A DNA stretch of 64,000 bases, taken from contig NZ_SACQ01000009.1 of the NCBI RefSeq assembly GCF_004005935.1, forward strand, positions 26,057 to 90,056. Direction: 5' to 3'. A program made the position numbers and the translations under genes. Shown here piece after piece: positions 32,306 through 42,304 of the stretch. Source of the DNA: Neptunomonas marina (GTDB lineage: Bacteria > Pseudomonadota > Gammaproteobacteria > Pseudomonadales > Balneatricaceae). The number at the start of each line of letters is the position of its first letter. Position 1 is the stretch's first letter. Under the pieces are notes generated by a model that was not told the DNA's origin, did not search any database, and saw only the letters and a list, made by a program, of their open reading frames with translations.

Positions 32306-34273
32306 TTAGTTTGAGGTATCCAAAGCAACGCGGAATCCCCAAGTATTACGTGTGGCATTGAGTGGATGCCGGTAACGGCTGGCAGGGCGTATCACGCGGT
32401 CGATATCGAACCATGAACCGCCACGCATGACTCGGCTTTGACAGTTACCACTTAAGCGGGCGCTACCATCCGTTGGGTGGCCGTTGTAGCTGCTGGTGTA
32501 GCAGTCTTGGACCCATTCATCAACATTGCCGCTCATGTCATGTAACCCCCAAGGGCTCTCTTTCACAGAGCCCACCGGTGCTGGCCGTTTGCCATCCCAT
32601 TGCGTGCCACACCCATCACAGACTGCGTGTGCTGGTGAAAGTTCATCGCCCCACCAGTAGGCTGTTGTGGTTCCCGCTCGTGCTGCGTATTCCCATTCGG
32701 CTTCTGACGGCAGGCGGTATGGTTGCCCTGTTTGTGCTGCGAGCCATTGTGTGTAGGCTTGAGCGTCGTTCCAGCTCACATTGATCACCGGTTGTTGGCC
32801 GCGTCCCCAGCCTTCATCAGCTGGAAGTTTACGGCCTGTGGCCTGAGCGAATTGATCATACTCTGCGAAGGTGACTTCGTATTTTGCTAACGCAAACGGC
32901 TTTTCTATCGTGACGGTCAATGTCGGTTTTTCATTATCATCACCTTTGCCAGCGCTATCGCCCATTGTGAAGCTACCCGCTGGTAATATCACCATACGGG
33001 GGCCAAAGCCGCCTACGGTGAGTTCATCGCGAAATGTGCTTAAGCCGCTCGACTCACTAGGTGAAGAGGGGGCTGCTCCGGCAGCGGCCGCTTGCTCAGC
33101 TTGCGCGAGGCTTTGCTGCAGTGCGGCGACGGCCAGCTCGTGCTCTTGCGCGCGGGCTTTCCAATTTTCTGCCTGCGCTTTCCAAGCATTGATGCTGTCG
33201 GTCATCATCGCTTGCTGCTGGCTAAGTAGTAAAAAGCTAACCGAGAGACCAGCGACAGCGCCCAAACCAAAGGCGATACCCAAACCGATTGCGCTAAAGC
33301 GGCGTGATCGTTTGGGCTCTGACTCAGCTGTTTTTTTGGCTGCTTGGCTACTGGGTGTTTCGGTGGCTACGCTGCTGTCGCGAGTGTCCGTTTCATCGAG
33401 GGATGGATCTGCTGCTTCTTCGGTCGTGTCCTGTTCAAAGAGGCCTTCGATCAGTGCTGTTGCGTTTTGGGCGCGCTCTTCAGGTAAGGTGCTTAAACTT
33501 GCTTCAAGCTGTGACCACTTTGAGCCAAGTTTCGATAAAGGCTTAAGACGCCGCTGTACCCGTTCAGCTTCGCTTTCGTTGGCGCTGAACGGGTGCGCTG
33601 CTGTTAGCGTCGCGTAGACCATGGCTGCAATGGAGTAGCTGTCGGCATTCAGTGGGAGAGGGTTTTCATGATACGCCTCGGGTGGCTGATAGGCTGCCGC
33701 CATAAAAGGTGGCTCCAATGCGACAGCTACCTCTTTAAGTAGTTTGCGAGGATTTATCGGTAGGATCTTTACGCCACCTTTCCGGTTTATGTAGATAAGA
33801 TCCGGCGCGAGAGCGCCATGGGCATCGCGCAGCTTTTGCACTAAAGCATCGGTTGCAGATGCAAGCTGCAGTAAAAGGCCGCGTTGCTGTGTCTCTTTTA
33901 GTTTCTTGGAGCGCTTATCGTCGATAAGGGTTTGTAACGTCGGGCCATCGAGCCTTTCGGTGGTGAAAAAAAGCATCCCACCTTTGTGCACAAAGTAGCC
34001 AAACGTCTGTGCAATGTGCTTATGCTTGAGGTTTTTTGCAAAGATAATCTGCTTTTTGAACTCAGCTAAAAATGGTTTGCTGCGGATCAATTGTGGGCTA
34101 AGTACAAAGAGTGAGACTGGTGTTGGTTTAGGGGTGCTCATATCTTCGGCATCCCAGCGCTGCCCTAGCGGGTGTGAAACAGCGCTGCCAACCAGTTTAA
34201 AGCGATGATGCTCTGGGCCAATAATAAGCCCGTCAGAGAGTTGATTCAGTGGAGAGTTGTGTTGCGACGACAT
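32306..34273 (-). CDS. Pseudokinase-transmembrane-FGE-sulfatase domain fusion
   Basis: A 655-residue fusion. Residues about 27-280 have a protein-kinase-like layout, but the catalytic loop reads AHGALAPDLIYINR without an HRD aspartate and the DFG position is KILPINP, so it should be inactive. Residues about 327-351 form one membrane segment (SAIGLGIAFGLGAVAGLSVS), then an Ala/Gln-rich coiled coil to about 397. Residues 421-652 are a formylglycine-generating-enzyme-like (SUMF1/FGE) domain: MVILPAGSFTMGDSAGKGDD, YRLPSEAEWEYAARAGT, GLHDMSGNVDEWVQD and VMRGGSW. The FGE domain should be periplasmic. Bacterial proteins of this type often serve as binding or scaffold parts rather than true sulfatase activators. 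Confidence 0.87.
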   Translation of the reverse strand: MSSQHNSPLNQLSDGLIIGPEHHRFKLVGSAVSHPLGQRWDAEDMSTPKPTPVSLFVLSPQLIRSKPFLAEFKKQIIFAKNLKHKHIAQTFGYFVHKGGMLFFTTERLDGPTLQTLIDDKRSKKLKETQQRGLLLQLASATDALVQKLRDAHGALAPDLIYINRKGGVKILPINPRKLLKEVAVALEPPFMAAAYQPPEAYHENPLPLNADSYSIAAMVYATLTAAHPFSANESEAERVQRRLKPLSKLGSKWSQLEASLSTLPEERAQNATALIEGLFEQDTTEEAADPSLDETDTRDSSVATETPSSQAAKKTAESEPKRSRRFSAIGLGIAFGLGAVAGLSVSFLLLSQQQAMMTDSINAWKAQAENWKARAQEHELAVAALQQSLAQAEQAAAAGAAPSSPSESSGLSTFRDELTVGGFGPRMVILPAGSFTMGDSAGKGDDNEKPTLTVTIEKPFALAKYEVTFAEYDQFAQATGRKLPADEGWGRGQQPVINVSWNDAQAYTQWLAAQTGQPYRLPSEAEWEYAARAGTTTAYWWGDELSPAHAVCDGCGTQWDGKRPAPVGSVKESPWGLHDMSGNVDEWVQDCYTSSYNGHPTDGSARLSGNCQSRVMRGGSWFDIDRVIRPASRYRHPLNATRNTWGFRVALDTSN

Positions 34274-34344
34274 AGCCCGATCCTTTGCAAAGCGTCACGC
34301 CATCATAGCTAAGGATGGGCCATGTTTTAAGCCAAATTGTTGAC

Positions 34345-35229
<885 letters not shown>

Positions 35230-35286
35230 TTATACGTTATACCGCTGTAAAATACGGCTCCCTTTTCTATGACAGTTAGGTGATAC

Positions 35287-35766
35287 ATGGCAGTTGATCA
35301 AGAGGTAGTGCTGGGTCATTTCCAGCAACTTTTAAGCGAAATAGATACGCTCGTTTTGGCGACGGTTGACTCTGATGGGACTCCCAATGCCAGCGTTGTA
35401 CCCTATCTACACTGTGAGGGTAGTTTTTACATTTTGACGAGTGGCCTATCCGAGCACACTCAGCACTTGTTGAGTGAAAAAGATATTGGTGTGCTGGTGT
35501 TACGGGATGAACAAGACACACGAAATATTTTTGCTCGCGAGCGCATTTCGATGCGATGCGCAGTTGCGCAGGTTACGGAGAATCAAGAAGAGATACTGGA
35601 TGGTATGGAATCGCAGCTTGGAAAGACCGTAGGGTTATTGCGTACGCTACCTGATTTTACGCTCTTTCAGTTAAACCCTAAGAGCGTGCGTTACGTTGCA
35701 GGTTTTGGCAAAGCTTATACGGTGAGTTTGGACAAGCATAGCGCAACGTTGATCACAGGGGCATAG
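35287..35766 (+). CDS. Pyridoxamine-phosphate-oxidase-fold protein, HugZ-like
   Basis: A 159-residue split-barrel protein. LVLATVDSDGTPNASVVPYL begins the FMN/heme-type barrel; NIFARERISMRCAVAQVTE and the ending VRYVAGFGKAYTV are typical of the HugZ/HutZ heme-utilisation group. It may bind heme or flavin. It is a single gene divergent from kdsA. It lacks the C-terminal His-bearing extension of longer HugZ proteins, so heme-degrading activity is doubtful. Confidence 0.75.
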   Translation: MAVDQEVVLGHFQQLLSEIDTLVLATVDSDGTPNASVVPYLHCEGSFYILTSGLSEHTQHLLSEKDIGVLVLRDEQDTRNIFARERISMRCAVAQVTENQEEILDGMESQLGKTVGLLRTLPDFTLFQLNPKSVRYVAGFGKAYTVSLDKHSATLITGA

Positions 35767-35780
35767 AGCGTAGTGGGTGG

Positions 35781-35987
35781 TTATACACTGCCACCCATCA
35801 TCTCTACGATGACTGTTTTCACTAAAAATGCAGCGAGCCCTAAGCCAAGAGCGAAAAACAGCACAAATGTACCGAACTTGCCTGCGTTAGAGCGCTTTGC
35901 AAGATCATAAATAATAAAGAAAACGAAACCGGCAAAAACAACCAAGCCGACATTGAGCATTAGCGCTTCAACTTCTGCGAGTCTCAT
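35781..35987 (-). CDS. DUF2788 family small membrane protein
   Basis: A 68-residue protein with two hydrophobic helices: VGLVVFAGFVFFIIYDLAKR, then KFGTFVLFFALGLGLAAFLV. The IYDLAKRSNAGKFGTF turn is the DUF2788 hallmark. Function is unknown. It is convergent with the HugZ-like gene (14 bases between stops). Confidence 0.8.
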   Translation of the reverse strand: MRLAEVEALMLNVGLVVFAGFVFFIIYDLAKRSNAGKFGTFVLFFALGLGLAAFLVKTVIVEMMGGSV

Positions 35988-36151
35988 ATTAGAAAACCTG
36001 TATATACCTGACTGATTTGCTAGGAATTATAACGAGAAATTGAGCATATTTTCAACAATATTCAGAATTTTCTGAATTTTTACGTTGATGAGAAGTATTG
36101 AGGTCGCTTTGAGCGAGCTTGGAAAAGTTTGAGCAATGTTTAGCTAAGAAA

Positions 36152-36235
36152 TGGTGGTGAGGGGTGGATTCGAACCACCGAAGCTTTCGCGTCAGATTTA
36201 CAGTCTGATCCCTTTGGCCACTCGGGAACCTCACC
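36152..36235 (-). tRNA. tRNA-Tyr (anticodon GUA)
   Basis: On the minus strand a full cloverleaf can be drawn: acceptor GGTGAGG pairing with CCTCACC, a long variable arm as expected for class II tRNA-Tyr, an anticodon loop CTGTAAA giving GTA, and T-arm GGTGGTTCGAATCCACC. The 3' CCA is encoded (36152-36154). Confidence 0.97.
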
Positions 36236-36249
36236 TTGAAGGGGTGCGT

Positions 36250-36278
36250 ATAATAGGCATGAAAAATATTTGTGTAAA
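36250..36278 (-). promoter_or_regulatory. Sigma-70 promoter of tRNA-Tyr
   Basis: On the minus strand TTTACA (36278-36273) and TATTAT (36255-36250) are separated by 17 bases. The tRNA begins 15 bases downstream. Confidence 0.82.
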
Positions 36279-36467
36279 GCAAATATTCGAAAAAATAGTG
36301 CTTTTTTTTGCATGAAATTGATTTGTGATTTTTTGTGATAAATTGAAAATTATTCTTCTAAAAACGCAATCGATTATCGCGTCCCACCACAACTGAAGAT
36401 AGCCTTAAAGTGACGCGCTTGGCGCACACAAAATCCCGAAAATCAAGTATTGAAAAAAAAGGCTTTC

Positions 36468-36514
36468 CCTCTATATTTAGTGGCAACTTTTCGCTGATGC
36501 ACTAGATGTTGTGT
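36468..36514 (+). promoter_or_regulatory. Tandem NrdR-type boxes upstream of nrdA
   Basis: Two 16-base sites resemble the NrdR consensus ACACTATATATAGTGT at 12 of 16 positions each: 36468-36483 (core CTATATTTAGTG) and 36499-36514 (core CACTAGATGTTGTGT). Their starts are 31 bases apart, the three-turn spacing typical of paired NrdR boxes. NrdR represses ribonucleotide reductase genes when dATP is high. The 430-base region 36236-36666 also holds a CCACAA-T-TTGTGG inverted repeat at 36532-36544. Confidence 0.7.
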
Positions 36515-36666
36515 GTTTAATAGCCACTTGGCCACAATTTGTGGTTTGGTTTTTGGTGGTCTGTTAGAGCAGCGTAAACGTAACCCATTCATAGTGTTTG
36601 GTCTTAGGGAAACGTCAGGCCGAGCACCTAGTCGATAATTATTAGACGGAGCGGAAGAGCGTCGCT

Positions 36667-38928
36667 ATGCAGCAAAATTTGATGGTTACTAAACGTGATG
36701 GACGCCTTGAAACGATTGATCTCGAAAAAATCCACCGTGTAGTCATCTGGGCAGCCCAGGGACTGGATCAAGTATCCCCTTCTGAAGTTGAACTCAAAGC
36801 ACACTTACAGTTTTATGAAGGTATTCGAACGTCTGATATTCACGAGACGTTGATCAAATCTGCTGCAGACTTAATCTCTGAAACAGCACCTGACTATCAA
36901 TATCTAGCTGCTCGTTTAGCTATCTTCCATCTGCGTAAGCGTGCCTTTGGCAGTTTCGATGTACCACATCTGTTCGACCATGTTGCTGCGATGGTTGAAT
37001 CCGGCCGCTATGACAAGCACCTTATCGAAGACTACTCCAAAGAGGAGTTTGACGAGCTTAACAGCCATTTAGACCATAACCGTGATATGAATTTCAGCTA
37101 TGCGGCGGTGAAGCAGTTGGAAGGTAAGTATCTGGTGCAAGACCGCGTTTCGGGTGATGTTTTTGAAAGCCCGCAGATCCTTTATATGTTGGTCGCTGCT
37201 TGTCTGTTTGCTGGTTACCCGAAAGAGACGCGTCTTGACTACGTGAAGCGCTTTTATGATGCGACATCGTTGTTCAAGCTGTCATTGCCAACGCCGATTA
37301 TGTCGGGTGTGCGTACGCCGACGCGCCAGTTTAGTTCATGTGTATTGATCGAGTGTGGTGACAGCCTTGATTCTATCAATGCGACAGCAGGGGCGATCGT
37401 TAAGTACGTTTCGCAGCGTGCGGGTATTGGCGTTAACGCCGGCCGCATTCGTGCACTGGGCAGCCCAATTCGCAACGGTGAGGCATTCCATACCGGCTGT
37501 ATACCGTTTTATAAACACTTCCAAACGGCGGTTAAGTCTTGCTCGCAGGGCGGTGTGCGAGGCGGTGCAGCGACATTGTTTTACCCGATGTGGCACCTTG
37601 AAGTTGAATCCCTATTAGTTCTGAAGAACAATCGCGGCGTTGAAGAGAACCGTGTACGTCATCTGGACTATGGTGTGCAGCTCAATAAATTGATGTATCA
37701 GCGCTTGATCAAAGGCGGTGACATCACGCTGTTCAGTCCCCACGAAGTACCTGGCTTGTACGATGCGTTCTTTGCTGATCAGGAAGAGTTCGAGCGTCTT
37801 TATGAAATGTACGAGAAAGACGACAGCATCCGTAAATCGACCGTTAAAGCTGTTGATCTGTTTGGCTTGCTTGCCTCAGAGCGGGCTTCTACTGGCCGTA
37901 TCTATATTCAGAACGTAGACCACTGTAATACGCACAGCTCGTTTGATCCTGAGGTCGCACCAGTGAAGCAGTCTAACCTCTGTCTTGAGGTTATCTTGCC
38001 AACGAAACCGTTGAAAGAGATCAATGATCCGGAAGGCGAGGTTGCGCTATGCACGCTGTCTGCGTTTAACTTGGGTGCATTGGAGAGTCTAGATGAGCTG
38101 GAAGATCTTTCTGATCTTATAGTCCGTGCCCTTGATTCGCTGTTGGATTACCAAGATTACCCGATTATCGCAGCGGAGCTGACAACGAAAGCTCGCCGTA
38201 CTTTGGGTGTTGGTGTAACTAACTACGCGTACTACCTGGCGAAGAACGGTGTTCGTTATTCAGACGGGTCTGCTAATGCGCTAACGCATCGTACATTTGA
38301 AGCGATTCAGTACTACATGCTCAAAGCGTCTAACCAGTTGGCGAAAGAGTTGGGTGCGTGTGAGAAGTTCAATGAAACGACATACGCTAAAGGTGTTCTG
38401 CCAATTGATACCTATAAGCGTGATATCGACGATTACTGTGAAGAGCCTTTGCAGTATTTCTGGGAAACATTGCGCGAAGATATTCGTGAGTTTGGTCTGC
38501 GTAACAGCACGCTAACGGCGCTTATGCCATGTGAAACATCATCTCAAATTACTAACTCCACGAATGGTATTGAGCCGCCACGAGGCTACGTGTCAGTTAA
38601 GGCGAGTAAAGATGGCATCATGAAGCAGGTGGTTCCAGACTTCACTGAGCTGCGCGATAACTACGAATTACTCTGGAACATTGGTAGCAATGACGGCTAC
38701 TTGCAGCTCGTGGGCATCATGCAGAAGTTTGTGGATCAGTCGATCTCTGCCAACACCAACTACGACCCAAGCATGTTCCCTGGCGAAAAAGTACCGATGA
38801 AGCAGCTGCTTAAGGATCTGTTGACCGCGTACAAGTATGGTCTTAAAACGCTCTACTACCACAACACGCGCGATGGTGCTCGTGATGAGCAAGATGATGG
38901 CTGCGCGAGCGGTGCCTGCAAGCTGTAA
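36667..38928 (+). CDS. nrdA: Ribonucleoside-diphosphate reductase, class Ia, alpha subunit
   Basis: A 753-residue large subunit converting NDPs to dNDPs. The N-terminal ATP-cone begins [20 protein letters not shown]. The active-site parts are [12 protein letters not shown] (first redox Cys), [11 protein letters not shown] (Asn-x-Cys-x-Glu radical site) and [20 protein letters not shown]. The tail ends GCASGACKL with the redox Cys pair that reloads the site. It lies behind NrdR-type boxes and is followed by nrdB and a YfaE-like ferredoxin, the same order as in E. coli. Confidence 0.97.
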   Translation: MQQNLMVTKRDGRLETIDLEKIHRVVIWAAQGLDQVSPSEVELKAHLQFYEGIRTSDIHETLIKSAADLISETAPDYQYLAARLAIFHLRKRAFGSFDVPHLFDHVAAMVESGRYDKHLIEDYSKEEFDELNSHLDHNRDMNFSYAAVKQLEGKYLVQDRVSGDVFESPQILYMLVAACLFAGYPKETRLDYVKRFYDATSLFKLSLPTPIMSGVRTPTRQFSSCVLIECGDSLDSINATAGAIVKYVSQRAGIGVNAGRIRALGSPIRNGEAFHTGCIPFYKHFQTAVKSCSQGGVRGGAATLFYPMWHLEVESLLVLKNNRGVEENRVRHLDYGVQLNKLMYQRLIKGGDITLFSPHEVPGLYDAFFADQEEFERLYEMYEKDDSIRKSTVKAVDLFGLLASERASTGRIYIQNVDHCNTHSSFDPEVAPVKQSNLCLEVILPTKPLKEINDPEGEVALCTLSAFNLGALESLDELEDLSDLIVRALDSLLDYQDYPIIAAELTTKARRTLGVGVTNYAYYLAKNGVRYSDGSANALTHRTFEAIQYYMLKASNQLAKELGACEKFNETTYAKGVLPIDTYKRDIDDYCEEPLQYFWETLREDIREFGLRNSTLTALMPCETSSQITNSTNGIEPPRGYVSVKASKDGIMKQVVPDFTELRDNYELLWNIGSNDGYLQLVGIMQKFVDQSISANTNYDPSMFPGEKVPMKQLLKDLLTAYKYGLKTLYYHNTRDGARDEQDDGCASGACKL

Positions 38929-38999
38929 TAGCCAGTTTTTGTAATCGCGGGGTTGTGTGCCCCGCAAAACCTTTGCCTTTTCTGCTGAACGAAACGAAT

Positions 39000-40130
39000 A
39001 TGTCTTACTCGACTTTTAATCCTACCTCTCATGATGCAACGCTGGAACCAATGTTCTTTGGCCGTGGTGTGAATGTTGCGCGCTATGACAAACAGAAATA
39101 TCCAATTTTCGAGAAGCTGATTGAGAAGCAGTTGTCATTCTTCTGGCGTCCAGAAGAGGTGGATCTATCTACTGACCGCAAAGACTTCATGAATATGCCG
39201 CCACATGAGCAGCATATCTTTCTCAGCAATCTTAAATATCAAACGCTACTCGACTCTGTGCAAGGGCGCTCGCCTAACGTTGCGTTTTTGCCAATCGTGT
39301 CGTTGCCCGAGTTGGAGACCTGGTTCGAGACATGGGCGTTTAGTGAAACCATTCATAGCCGCTCTTATACGCACATTATCCGTAATATCATCACCGAGCC
39401 GTCTGAAGTGTTCGATACGATCGTGACGAATGATGAAATTATTAAACGTGCAGAATCGGTAACGCGCCTCTACGATGAGTTGATAGAGCTGACCTCTATC
39501 TACACAACCCATGGTGCGGGGGTACATACGTTTGATGGTAAACGTTATGATGCCTCACTGTGGAACTTGAAGAAGAAGCTCTACTTGACGCTGGTGTCTG
39601 TAAACGTGTTGGAGGCGATCCGTTTTTACGTGAGTTTCGCATGCTCGTTCGCGTTTGCTGAGCGCGCGGTGATGGAGGGTAACGCTAAGGTCATCAAGCT
39701 CATTGCGCGTGATGAGGCTTTGCATCTCACGGGTACGCAGCACATGCTCAATATCTTAGCATCGGGTGCTGATGATCCAGACTTTAAGCAGATTGCGGTG
39801 GAGTGTCGTCAGGAGGCTATCGCCATCTTTGCTGAAGCTGCTCAGCAAGAGAAGGAGTGGGCGAGCTACCTATTCCAAGATGGCTCCATGATTGGTCTAA
39901 ATGCAAAGATTTTGAGCGATTATGTTGAATATATTACCAACGTACGAATGAAGGCGTTGGGCTTTGAAGAGATGTTCCCATCGCGCCAGAATCCGCTCCC
40001 TTGGATGAACGCTTGGCTGGTCAGTGACAATGTACAGGTGGCACCACAAGAGTCTGAAATTAGCTCTTACCTTGTTGGTCAGATCGACAACGAAGTTCAA
40101 GATGGCGACTTTGACGACTTCGATCTGTAA
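39000..40130 (+). CDS. nrdB: Ribonucleoside-diphosphate reductase, class Ia, beta subunit
   Basis: A 376-residue small subunit that carries the diiron-tyrosyl radical. [19 protein letters not shown] starts the protein; iron ligands lie in the [18 protein letters not shown] and [17 protein letters not shown] helices. The ATG at 39000 is chosen; the frame open from 38955 includes an implausible extension over a hairpin (GCGGGG / CCCCGC at 38947-38965). The subunit binds NrdA through its acidic C-terminus. Confidence 0.97.
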   Translation: MSYSTFNPTSHDATLEPMFFGRGVNVARYDKQKYPIFEKLIEKQLSFFWRPEEVDLSTDRKDFMNMPPHEQHIFLSNLKYQTLLDSVQGRSPNVAFLPIVSLPELETWFETWAFSETIHSRSYTHIIRNIITEPSEVFDTIVTNDEIIKRAESVTRLYDELIELTSIYTTHGAGVHTFDGKRYDASLWNLKKKLYLTLVSVNVLEAIRFYVSFACSFAFAERAVMEGNAKVIKLIARDEALHLTGTQHMLNILASGADDPDFKQIAVECRQEAIAIFAEAAQQEKEWASYLFQDGSMIGLNAKILSDYVEYITNVRMKALGFEEMFPSRQNPLPWMNAWLVSDNVQVAPQESEISSYLVGQIDNEVQDGDFDDFDL

Positions 40131-40141
40131 GCGAGAGTGCT

Positions 40142-40408
40142 ATGTCGATACCACGGATTAAGGTTAATCACTTTCACACATTCTACTACCAGTATGAGCC
40201 GACCTTGCTGGATGCGCTTGAGGTGCAGGAGATTCCTGCACCTTATAACTGCCGCGGTGGTTATTGTGGCTGCTGTAAAGTGCGGCTGCTTGAAGGTGAG
40301 GTGGAGTATGTGCAGGAAAGCTTGCTTGATCTTCAGGATGACGAGGTGCTTACCTGCTGCTGTGTTCCCAAAACGCATATCGAAATAGAGCTGCCAGAAA
40401 GCTCCTAG
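40142..40408 (+). CDS. yfaE: 2Fe-2S ferredoxin, YfaE-like
   Basis: An 88-residue plant-type ferredoxin. Cysteine ligands are seen in YNCRGGYCGCCKVRLLEGEV (C-x4-C-x2-C) and in DDEVLTCCCVPKTH. In E. coli YfaE reduces the NrdB diiron centre and maintains its radical cofactor. It follows nrdB by 11 bases and is the last gene of the operon. Confidence 0.92.
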   Translation: MSIPRIKVNHFHTFYYQYEPTLLDALEVQEIPAPYNCRGGYCGCCKVRLLEGEVEYVQESLLDLQDDEVLTCCCVPKTHIEIELPESS

Positions 40409-40412
40409 TATT

Positions 40413-40440
40413 AACGGGTAGCGGTTGCTGCCCGTTTTTA
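40413..40440 (+). terminator. Terminator of nrdA-nrdB-yfaE
   Basis: AACGGGTAGC pairs with GCTGCCCGTT (one G-T wobble) around a GGTT loop and is followed by TTTA. Confidence 0.85.
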
Positions 40441-40616
40441 ATCCACATCCTTGCCTGCTTGCACTTATTCTCTATCTAATCGCTGATAAATTCCGAAAAT
40501 TTTCTGCTGTCAATAAGAATATTTCTTTATTTTCAATGCGTTGTAGCGGTGTTTGTTTTTTGTTCAGATTGTTAGCAGATCGCGTATTTATTGGGCTGTA
40601 AGCGGTTATAAAAAAG

Positions 40617-40651
40617 TTATCCATGATTTTATCCACAGAATTTGTGGATAA
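40617..40651. promoter_or_regulatory. Cluster of three DnaA boxes
   Basis: Two perfect TTATCCACA boxes stand in inverted orientation at 40629-40637 and 40643-40651, and a related TTATCCATG lies at 40617-40625. They sit between the nrd operon terminator and nth. The inverted pair can also fold as a hairpin just past the nth stop, so it might double as a weak nth terminator. The 247-base gap 40409-40655 holds nothing else I recognise. Confidence 0.65.
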
Positions 40652-40655
40652 GGTG

Positions 40656-41291
40656 CTACAGCTCAGTTTTCTCTTTGTATTCACATAGATCTTCTATTAA
40701 ACAGCTGCCACATTTTGGTTTTCTCGCGGTGCAAGTGTAGCGCCCATGGAGGATGAGCCAATGGTGAGCATCTAGCAAAAACTCTTTAGGGACGAGGCGC
40801 ATTAATCGCTTCTCGACCTCGAGTACATTCTTGCCCGCTGCGATACGCGTGCGGTTCGAAACTCTAAAAATATGCGTGTCAACCGCCATGGCTGGCTGAC
40901 CGAACGCGGTATTAAGCACCACATTTGCCGTCTTACGACCAACGCCAGGCAGTGCTTCTAGTGCTTCGCGGTTATCGGGCACTTGTGAATTATGTTCATC
41001 AATCAAAATTTTACAGGTTTTGATGATGTTCTCTGCCTTCGCATTATATAGGCCGATCGTTTTCACATAGCTCTTTAGCTTTTCCAGCCCTAGCGCGTAG
41101 ATCGCTTCAGGGGTGTTGGCGACCGGATATAGTTTGCGGGTTGCCTTATTCACACCAACGTCTGTGGCTTGTGCAGATAGAATCACAGCGATCAAAAGCT
41201 CAAACGGAGAGTTGTATTCAAGCTCGGTGGTTGGGTGCGGATTGTCGTTCCGCCAGCGAGTAAAGATCTCGGTGCGCTTCTCTTTGTTCAT
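40656..41291 (-). CDS. nth: Endonuclease III (DNA glycosylase/AP lyase)
   Basis: A 211-residue base-excision repair enzyme for oxidised pyrimidines. The helix-hairpin-helix LEALPGVGRKTANVVLNTAF contains the catalytic Lys, the Asp is in AVDTHIFRVSNR, and the 4Fe-4S cluster ligands are CTARKPKCGSCLIEDLC (C-x6-C-x2-C-x5-C). In many gammaproteobacteria nth directly follows rnfE; here two signalling genes separate them. Confidence 0.96.
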   Translation of the reverse strand: MNKEKRTEIFTRWRNDNPHPTTELEYNSPFELLIAVILSAQATDVGVNKATRKLYPVANTPEAIYALGLEKLKSYVKTIGLYNAKAENIIKTCKILIDEHNSQVPDNREALEALPGVGRKTANVVLNTAFGQPAMAVDTHIFRVSNRTRIAAGKNVLEVEKRLMRLVPKEFLLDAHHWLILHGRYTCTARKPKCGSCLIEDLCEYKEKTEL

Positions 41292-41332
41292 GAGGTAGAG
41301 GTCAGGTTTTTAGCTGCAAAAGAGGGGGATAG

Positions 41333-42304
41333 TTAATCTTCCGTGCCGAGAATAGTCAATCGATCTCGCCCATTAGACTTAGACTGGTACAGCGCCTGAT
41401 CAGCGAGCTGTATCCACTGTTCGTGAGTCTGGAAGCTATTACTGATTTCAGTTAGCCCCATGCTGATGGTGAAGCGGATTTCATCATTCAGGTGCTTAAC
41501 CACAAGGCGGCTAATGCGGTCACGAAGACGTTCCGTTACGCGCAGCGATTGTTTTGCGTTACTATCGATGAGCAAGATTCCAAACTCTTCACCACCATAG
41601 CGCCCAACGATATCAGTCGTGCGTGTCACATCTTTCAAAATGGCAGCCATTTGGCGTAACACCTCATCTCCGGCGGGGTGGCCGAAGTTGTCATTGATCT
41701 TTTTAAAGTGATCAATATCCATCATTAAGAGTGATGAAGGCGCTTGGGTACGTGAGAAACGATCAAATTCATGGCGTAGCCGGGCTTCCCAGAAGCCGCG
41801 GTTATATAGCGATGTTAGCTGGTCGGTTTGGCTAAGGTGCTGGAGCTGGGTGTTGGCTTCCTCCAGCCCGATTTTACCGATCGCTGCATCCGTAACGTCA
41901 TAGATGATGATGCCAACATTATCCACCTCTCCGCCCGGTGACTTTAGCGGTATCAAGGTGGCATTTTGGTACATAAAGGGGGCTTCACCGGTAATCGGAC
42001 GGTGGGGCTTAAATTTAAACAGGTAAGGGCGCTGTTCCCAAGTGATGAACGAGCGGTTCTTGAGCAAGAAAACCGAATCGATTTTGTGCCTGAGCCATTG
42101 ACTAGGGAGTTCTGGAAATGCTTCAAAGATATTGCGCTTGAAGAGTTTCGAATGCAGTAAACCTGAGTGGTTCTCCATGAAGGAGTTCCAAAGGTGGATC
42201 TGGTAGTCCTTGTTAAGCACGATCAGGCCAACATCTAGGGTTTGTAATAACCCGAGCTGGAGGTGTAGCTCGTCTATCTCGTGCCTGGGGCTGTTAGCGT
42301 TCAT
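41333..42304 (-). CDS. PAS-GGDEF diguanylate cyclase
   Basis: A 323-residue protein. The first 130 residues form a PAS-like sensor (DVGLIVLNKDYQIHLWNSFM). The GGDEF domain runs from about residue 160; the active-site loop is VGRYGGEEFGILLIDS (GGEEF), so it should make cyclic di-GMP. It lacks a membrane segment, so the signal is cytosolic. It overlaps the upstream REC-CheX gene by 4 bases, so the pair probably form one signalling unit. Confidence 0.92.
   Translation of the reverse strand: MNANSPRHEIDELHLQLGLLQTLDVGLIVLNKDYQIHLWNSFMENHSGLLHSKLFKRNIFEAFPELPSQWLRHKIDSVFLLKNRSFITWEQRPYLFKFKPHRPITGEAPFMYQNATLIPLKSPGGEVDNVGIIIYDVTDAAIGKIGLEEANTQLQHLSQTDQLTSLYNRGFWEARLRHEFDRFSRTQAPSSLLMMDIDHFKKINDNFGHPAGDEVLRQMAAILKDVTRTTDIVGRYGGEEFGILLIDSNAKQSLRVTERLRDRISRLVVKHLNDEIRFTISMGLTEISNSFQTHEQWIQLADQALYQSKSNGRDRLTILGTED

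Noticed and set aside
32871..33617. 248-residue open frame on the plus strand
   Set aside because: It is antisense to the pseudokinase-FGE gene, is rich in Ser, Ala and Cys as expected for a shadow frame, and shows no family pattern.
36059..36083. ATTCAG / CTGAAT hairpin with a T-run on the plus strand near tRNA-Tyr
   Set aside because: No plus-strand gene ends there, and on the minus strand the T-run is absent, so it is unlikely to be a functional terminator.
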